This document shows, piece by piece, positions 57,731 through 64,000 of a stretch of 64,000 nt of DNA. The notes beneath the pieces are model-generated. The model was not told the origin of the DNA. It was given only the letters and a program-made list of their open reading frames with translations, and did no database searches. Position 1 is the first letter of the stretch. Each line of letters starts with the position of its first letter. Source of the DNA: Shinisaurus crocodilurus (lineage: Eukaryota > Chordata > Lepidosauria > Squamata > Shinisauridae); NCBI GenBank assembly GCA_021292165.1, contig CM037877.1:159483871-159547870 (forward strand). Direction: 5' to 3'. The translations under genes were made by a program, and so were the position numbers.

Positions 57731-58827
57731 TGTTAACCCTTTAGCTGATATTCGGACCAGCACCAGCCAGGTTCATTCCAATGTTGCCATTGGGAACAAG
57801 GCGAAGGGGCAGCAGTCCTGTGAATATAAATATTTACTATTCTGTGCTTTGATTCTTGTGCATTTGGATTTTTTACCCCAATGTGCCAGGGATGGACACA
57901 TAGGATTGTTTCACTTTCTATAACATTTACATTTTTCCCCCCAAGCACAGACTTGTTCCATCTTTGTTTCCCCATCAGTTTGGGGTGTTGTTGTTTTAAG
58001 TCCACAGCAAAATTCATACACATTTTCATGGACATTTTATACGCATGAAAATCCATCTGCATTTTTGTACACATTTCCCCTTGATATACACAATACCGCA
58101 AGCACTTTTCTGTAATATGCTTTTCTGTGTGCTATTTCCCAATGTATGCATTTTTATGCCATTTCCCCCAAGGTATGTGTTTTGGTACACTGCTCCCCTG
58201 GCTTTGTCCTGCTCCCGATGTATTTAAAGAAACGCAGTTTGTGTGTGTGTGTGTGGGGGGGGGGTTGTTGTTGTTTTGCCTTTAGCAATTGGCTCCTCAG
58301 ATTCTTTTTTTTCTTTTCTTTTTTCTTTTTCTTTTTTTTTTGCATGCCTGGGCATCTTCTTGCTTTTGTTTTGCTGGAGTTTGTGCTCTTCCTTTCTTTC
58401 TTTTGGGAAATATTTTTTTTTCTTTTTAAAGGAAGCTTTCTTTAAGGCTTCCTTGACTCAGCTATTTAACCACACAGGCATCCTCTCACACTTGTTTGTT
58501 CTCTTCCAATCTGTAGCAAAAAAATTATCTGGCCTCATTATTGTGGTTTTACATAACTCCCAAGTGCCCCGAAGGGTATCGAACCTCCTGCCTTTCCTCT
58601 GGAACTTCACTTTAACTAATTCTCCTTTTTAAATTTATTTTTATTTATTTATTTTAGAAATTCTTTCTCCTAAAATTAAATATCTGTTTGTGTTTGACTT
58701 CCTGGGCAATTTTCCACCCACAAAAAGTTTTGCAAAATGTTTGAGGACTAGTGTCTGTAAACCATAAGCTGATGTTGACTATGCCAATGAAAATTAGCGC
58801 AAAGGGAACCAGAGACAAGGAGATGAG
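57731..58827. other. Gene-free stretch with T-rich tracts
   Basis: Poly-T and CTTT-rich tracts at about 58300-58440 produce phenylalanine-rich frames that are artefacts. No gene recognised. Confidence 0.5.
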
Positions 58828-58830
58828 TAA

Positions 58831-58954
58831 GGGCGCAAACCCATGCAGGTTTAGACAGAAGCAAGACTCCTACAATCCTCAGCATGCCCCATCCACCATG
58901 TCCCAGAGGAATTGGAAGACATTTTTCTGTCTATACATGCATAGGATTGCGCCC
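58831..58954. mobile_element. TAA-flanked palindromic MITE, TTTAGACAGAA type
   Basis: GGGCGCAAACCCATGCAGG at the left and ATGCATAGGATTGCGCCC at the right are inverted. TAA is present on both sides (58828-58830, 58955-58957). Same family as 34015-34147 and 62891-63002. Confidence 0.8.
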
Positions 58955-58957
58955 TAA

Positions 58958-59985
58958 ATAAGTAAAGTGAAAAGAAATGTGCATCTTCGTGTCTCATATA
59001 AAATAATGAAACTGCCTTTGGGGGCTGATCTTCAGAAACTGGACTGGCTTTTCACCAACAATCACAGTTTGCAATATGACACCAAAGACACAGAAGCTAT
59101 TCCTGTCAATGTCATTCTTTCACATTACTTAAGCACATCGTCCCATTCAGTTCAATGAGTAGCACTGACAATTCAGTTCAGTGAGTAGCACTGAGTGATG
59201 CTGGACCAAAGTTAGGGTTGGTGATGAGGTCAGAGAAGGAAAATGCAGGGGAGGACAATGCAGTCATTACAGCGCTACATTTTCCCCTGACCTGTCCTGG
59301 CAAAGCAATAGCTATTGAATAAAGAAATGTGTCAGCGGCTACCATATATGAATGTCACTTCCTCATGCTTAGATATCAAATTGCAGTGCAGGTCACTTTG
59401 ACCCAAATTGCCCTTATAAATATAAAATCACCCTGAGTGTTACAAACTCTGAGGTATTCAAGACTGGCTATTAAAGAGGCAGAGCAGCCTCTTTGGTGGC
59501 GTTCCTATTAGGCAGAAAATCATCTCTGAGATCCATTGAAGCTTGGCCTAGTTGCTTTCCTGACGCTGACCTGCCTGTTGGTGGTTATTCCCAGGAATGC
59601 CCTACTTGAAGGCTTTATTGTGCTGCAGTATTTCAGCCCAAAAGAACAGAGCAAATGTTGGTGTGAAATATTGTTTGCTGTTCCCGCCAGTACTTCAAAA
59701 CACACCAGCCAGGAGCATAAAGTCGTAAAATAAAGATGTATGCTTTAATTTCCAACTGGTATCTTGGTAGTCTATAAAACTGAAATACAGGACCATTATT
59801 GGAGCTTTCTTTACATCATTATTATAGCGAGCAACCCTGGCATGCTAAATTTTTCAAAATGGGCAGGGAAACAAAAGCCATTCCTATTTAAAATGTCAGA
59901 ATAACAGAGATGCCTGTGTCTCAAGCACCACCTGTGTGGAACTGGGCTGCTAGGCAGGCAACAGACCATTTTGAGGACTGGGTTA
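58958..59985. other. Gene-free stretch
   Basis: No repeat or gene recognised. Confidence 0.45.
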
Positions 59986-59993
59986 CATAAAGG

Positions 59994-60139
59994 CAGTGCT
60001 TTTTTTCTGGAGAAAAAGGTACTGGAACTCTTGGATTACATTTCCTCGGGAGTAGATGGCGATTAAATTGTAATGCAATTAATAGAAGAAAAGGTGCTGG
60101 AACTCAGTTCCGGTGAGTTCCACCAGAAAAAAAGCCCTG
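59994..60139 (-). mobile_element. hAT MITE, CAGGGCTTTTTTTCTGG type, copy 2
   Basis: The reverse-orientation partner of 15697-15842, with the same length. The exact 8-bp target duplication CATAAAGG is at 59986-59993 and 60140-60147. Confidence 0.92.
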
Positions 60140-60574
60140 CATAAAGGTTAGTGTCCTATTGTTCCTGTGCACTCGTGGGACCCACCCCTCCTGCAATGGG
60201 GCTTTGGCGGTTCTAAAAATAACCTAAAATGAGCGGAAACGCTCATTTCCGGAACAGGGCAGGTCAGCAGAGCTCACAGAAGAGACCTCTGTTGACTTGT
60301 CCTGATCCAGAAATGAGTGTTTCTGCTTGTTTCCGGAGTTATTTTCAGAAGCTCCAAAGCCCTGTTGCACAAGCAGTGGGTCCAGCGAGCACAACGGAAC
60401 CAGTGGAGGCAGAGTGGCCCCATTGGATATTGCCCACTAAATTCAGTTTATCTTGCAGTTTCCTGCTCCAAGGCAGGGCTCTGCCTTAGAAAGAGTGCAT
60501 AGGATGTTGTACCACAGATGCAGAACTATAACTGAGACAATTTGAAGCTGGCCTGTTTGAAATGGGACTGGATG

Positions 60575-60870
60575 GTTTGAATGTATTACATGGGTGCCTC
60601 GTCAGCTGCATCAGCTTCCAGTCCATTTCCAGGCTCAACTCGAAGTGCTGGTTTTAACCTTTAAAGCCCTAAGTGGTTTACGACCAATACCTGAAGGATC
60701 GCCTCCTCCCCATATGTATCCACCGAACCTTGAGGTCCTTCCTTGAAACCCCTCATGGGGTGCCCTTGTCAAGTGATATCCAGTGGGTGGCTACTAAGGA
60801 AAGGGCCTTCTCAGTGATAGCACCCCAGTTGCTGAAATGGCTCTCCGAGAGCTACTCTGAAATGGAATTC
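60575..60870 (+). mobile_element. L2 LINE C-terminal coding fragment
   Basis: GGCTCAACTCGAAGTGCTGG, TTTAACCTTTAAAGCCCTAAG and GGTTTACGACCAATACCTG encode the decayed L2 C-terminal region. From about 60690 the frame gives LKDRLLPICIHRTLR and, further on, KERAFSVIAPQLLKWL, matching the conserved RAFS..AP.LWN.LP motif of L2 elements. There are several substitutions and a truncated 3' end. Confidence 0.85.
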
Positions 60871-61049
60871 AGCCCCCAGTTTGAAAGAGGCTCCAACACC
60901 CCTGGTCTAGAGAAACAAACCCAAAAGAGAGGAGGCAGAATGTCTGCATCTCTGTACTCTGAGTTTGCAATGAAGCCTCATCCAGGTTCAGTTCTGGTTG
61001 CTTTGGAGGGAAGCCTGCTACACCTGGAGGGGCCCAGTTTGGCTTGAGT

Positions 61050-62885
61050 CCAATGCACATCCCTAAATTCAAAGAGCATAAGCATGCTCTCCTCTCCATC
61101 TGATTGTGGCCAATATCTTTTTTGTTGTTGTATTCCTGTTCTAAATGTCTGCCTCATAACACTGGCCATCCTCCAGTGCAAAGCAAGCTAAGGCCTAGGT
61201 AGGATATAACTTGGAGCTGTGGAAGTTTCAAACCAGCTTTGGGCGCTGTGAGGGGAGGGGCTTGCAGTGGCAACCAGAATATCAATATGAAATAGAGGCA
61301 GGTTTTATGCATGCATACCAGTCTCTTTTGAACACTTAAACAACCCTTGGTTGGGGACCTGCCCATATATACTTGCAAAGCTGTATTTACTTGTGTTTGT
61401 GTGTTATATCTTTGGGCCTCACTGACTGACTCACAGAAGTATCAGAGCACCTCCTTTACAGATAGAAAGTTAAAACTTGCACATTGGTCCAAGACCCACT
61501 TATCGCTAGAAAAGTCTGATGATAAAGTTTTAGATTTCTCATCCGAAAATCGGGGGGAGGGGGAGAGAGAATTTTTTTCCTGAGAAAACTGCTGAGGTTT
61601 TTTTTTTCTCACTCCACTAGAAAAAGGAGGCCACCTTGCGGCAGCAAAGAACAAATACCTTAGGGAAAAGAAATTTGCTGTGCTATTGTTAATGGTGAGA
61701 GCCCCAACCCCGCAAAACTGTTCAAGAATTTGTGCTCCCCCTGGATGAATTCAGTGAAATGTCCCCCGCGCCATTTCTCTGCCCACAAATAGGGTGGAGA
61801 ATTTCAAGAGGCCCTTCGCATGCAGCTCTAGTCACAATATGAAGTTTTCTTCAGAATGGCTGCCATTTCAGAACAGAACAAGCCAAGCTACACCTCCAAT
61901 AGAATGCAGACATGAGGATCTTGCCCCTTCCCATGCTTCAGTTTTCCATGGAAAAGTGGGAAGAGAATTTGTAGTGGGAGCCAGAAATAAAATGCACATG
62001 AAATAGAATGCAGAGGACTGCAGGGTGAGAGAATTCGCCATTCAATAGCTGTAACTCAGGAGAGCAGACAAGTTCTCTTCTCAACTAGGCATGCATCTAT
62101 GTTTGCAGGATGGAGACCTCTGATACTTTTTAAAAAAATTTTTACAAATAGGGGTGTCCTTAGGAGACAGGGTCCTTTAAAGACACACACACACACACAC
62201 ACACACACTTTAGAGCATATGCAAATTAGCATATGCAAATGTGTGCATTATTTTGGGGGGGCTGTAGGCCTGAGCCCTGGATCCTTTCGGTACCTAGCAC
62301 ACACACCCCTCTAGGAAGTGTGTCCTATCAAGTAAGTGTGTATAGGATTGGAGCCTGAATTTCATTCACTTCAATAAAGGAACACCACATTTAAGGTTGC
62401 GAAGAAATTTTACCCATGTCAGACTGGCTTGTGATCCAGGTTGGAACTTTTTGCTTGAGTTTCCTTGTTCACTTTTGCCTTTGCTTTTAGCTGGTGGTTG
62501 ACTTGCTTGAGTCATCTGGAACTATCTGCTCTGCTTGCATTATGTGGTGCACTGCTCTGCCTAAGTTGCTTGGAAGTGGACCTATTGATTCCAGTGGATA
62601 CATCGATTCCCAGGGGATTCATTGATTTAAGTTGAAACTACTTTCAACTGAAGGCCAGCATTTGGGATTTCAGCTTGGAATGGTGTAATTTTAAAAATCA
62701 TCATCTATTTGCTTTTCAGGTTCCATTTCTGTTTGACAGAATCCTGTTTCAAAAATCAAATTGTATAAGATGGAGAGCTGTGATTGGATTTGGGCAGAGA
62801 TTAGAGCCCGTCGTTTGTCCATACCTCACCCAGTCTCTTACACCCTTTCATACATACCTCATTTCCAGGGTGAAGACCAAAGGTG
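61050..62885. other. Gene-free stretch with (AC)n and octamer pair
   Basis: An (AC)n array occupies 62182-62208. Immediately after it, about 62218-62241, two ATGCAAAT-type words occur 16 bp apart. No gene recognised. Confidence 0.5.
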
Positions 62886-62890
62886 AGTAA

Positions 62891-63002
62891 GGGCACACTT
62901 CTATGCCTGTTTAGGCAGAAAAAGTCCTACAACTCCTAGCATTCCCAAATGCTGGGAGTTGTAGCACTTTTTTCTGTCTAAATGTGCATAAGATTGTGGC
63001 CC
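62891..63002. mobile_element. Palindromic MITE, TTTAGACAGAA type
   Basis: GGGCACACTTCTATGCC at the left and AATGTGCATAAGATTGTGGCC at the right are inverted. The inner CTACAACTCCTAGCATTCC is mirrored by GCTGGGAGTTGTAG. Flanked by TAA and TTA. Confidence 0.75.
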
Positions 63003-63139
63003 TTACAGTTGTCCTCATGTGCTTGTAGCTCATAGCAGTCGATGTACTTTCTTACATGTTTGCCACTTGAGGGGGGTGGGGATATTCAATGCAAACTCCA
63101 GAACTAGCCACATTTTAAGGAGGAAATACAGAGGGCAGG

Positions 63140-63225
63140 GACTGTCTTATTATTAATCTTTGTAAGCCACTCTGGGAGCCTTTTCTGGCTGAAGAGCGGG
63201 GTATAAATGCAATAAATAAATAAAT
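63140..63225 (+). mobile_element. SINE/LINE 3' tail
   Basis: TTTGTAAGCCACTCTGGGAG, GAAGAGCGGGGTATAAATGC and AATAAATAAATAAATA are a typical squamate 3' tail. Confidence 0.6.
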
Positions 63226-64000
63226 ACTCTGGGAGATTAGATTATACCTGCATCTTCCCCCCCCCCCCGCCCCATTCACAAACACAAATGCTGAAGGGAG
63301 GGAATGGGGAGCTCAGTGAAGGGCAGGGAGGAATTAGAGGGGAAAGGATGAAATAAAATGGATGTGTCATTCATGGACAAGGTTCCTTGCATTTCCCTTG
63401 GCCACCTGCTCTATCCAAGGAGCACAACTGTGCAGAGATAGTCAGTCACATCATTTGAGGCTAGTAGTATATAACTTGAGGAAGATCCATGAGAGGCTTC
63501 ACCATCAGACTGTCACTGTCTGCATAAAAGCATGAAGGTAGATTTGGGCCGGGGTGCGGTCTGCATTGTACCGCCCTTAAGTCTGCTTTGGATTTACCAG
63601 TTGTAGTGGTGCCACTGTATGGCTGGAGACTCCTTGAGTCCCTGAATAGCAAGGCAGGTTCCCTTGGCCCTATGGCCCTATGGCCATTGCTTCCTTTGTG
63701 ATACTGGTAATCCAGCCCTCTCTGTGTCTGAAAATGGGATGTCTCTTGCTCGCCCCCATTCGTCATTGAAGGCAGTTGCATTACTCTCGTCTAGATTGAT
63801 GCAGTCCTGCTTCTCGGTCACCTGTGCGATGATTGTGTGAGTGCTGCATGATGTGTGCACATTCCCAGATGTAGTAGTGCCCAACAGATATCTGCACCAG
63901 GCCACAGTCAGAGTTTAGCACCAACCGCCTTGTCTCCCAGATCCCACCAGGTTCAGATCATGTCTCTGAGGTCTTCTGCCCTGACAGACTTTGGCGCCAT
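63226..64000. other. Unassigned end of window
   Basis: Two overlapping minus-strand frames (63461-63781, 106 codons; 63678-63905, 75 codons) carry no recognisable domain. They could be a decayed element running off the window or unique sequence. I see no splice or promoter structure that supports a gene. Confidence 0.35.

Noticed and set aside
63461..63905. Two overlapping minus-strand frames near the end
   Set aside because: No recognised motif, no splice or initiation context, and the frames overlap each other; kept only as unassigned sequence.
1..64000. CRISPR arrays, operons, prokaryotic promoters
   Set aside because: The sequence is vertebrate nuclear DNA; the direct repeats are microsatellites and transposon copies.

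Overview
This window reads as repeat-rich, largely gene-free nuclear DNA from a squamate reptile (most likely a lizard). The assignment rests on repeat content. Remnants of L1, L2 and CR1 LINEs lie side by side. There are two tRNA-derived SINE types, a 5S rRNA-derived SINE with a CR1-like tail, many hAT-type elements with 8-bp target duplications, TTA-flanked palindromic MITEs and several solo LTRs. No prokaryotic gene organisation is present. None of the longer open frames looks like an intact host gene: the longest fall in GC-rich element interiors, microsatellites or LTRs. The window may be intergenic or lie inside a large intron; the sequence alone does not decide this.

Layout. 1-8.3 kb: a Tc1/mariner-like MITE, a 5S-SINE, microsatellites and palindromic hAT MITEs. 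8.3-10.7 kb: a nested block, in which a solo LTR carrying two SINE copies has split a palindromic MITE. 11-20.7 kb: antisense LINE pieces including an L2 reverse-transcriptase fragment, three hAT elements, and a CR1 3' end. 21.7-24.8 kb: a CpG-rich element with 11-bp inverted ends, then a 1-kb hAT element with a gene-like GC-rich interior. 29.4-30 kb: the best non-repeat regulatory candidate. 32.7-38.3 kb: palindromic MITEs, an internally deleted CR1 and L2 3' ends. 38.8-39 kb: an L1 ORF2 C-terminus. 39.4-48.2 kb: Tc1-like, hAT and TTA-type MITEs and SINEs. 49-57.7 kb: a near-perfect palindrome, two copies of an identical 123-bp segment, two solo LTRs, and a 1,356-bp hAT element holding what looks like a captured signal-peptide exon. 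58-64 kb: more MITEs and an L2 C-terminal fragment.

The most interesting result is a set of non-autonomous hAT elements with related CAGGGCCGG-type ends and exact 8-bp target duplications (19235-19887, 23603-24616, 53320-54675). Their interiors are unrelated to one another. One contains a well-initiated signal-peptide coding segment ending in a consensus splice donor. Another contains a CpG-rich stretch with a leucine-run open frame and a good splice acceptor. That is what gene-fragment capture by hAT elements would look like, but it needs a genome search to confirm. All coordinates and boundaries were read by eye.
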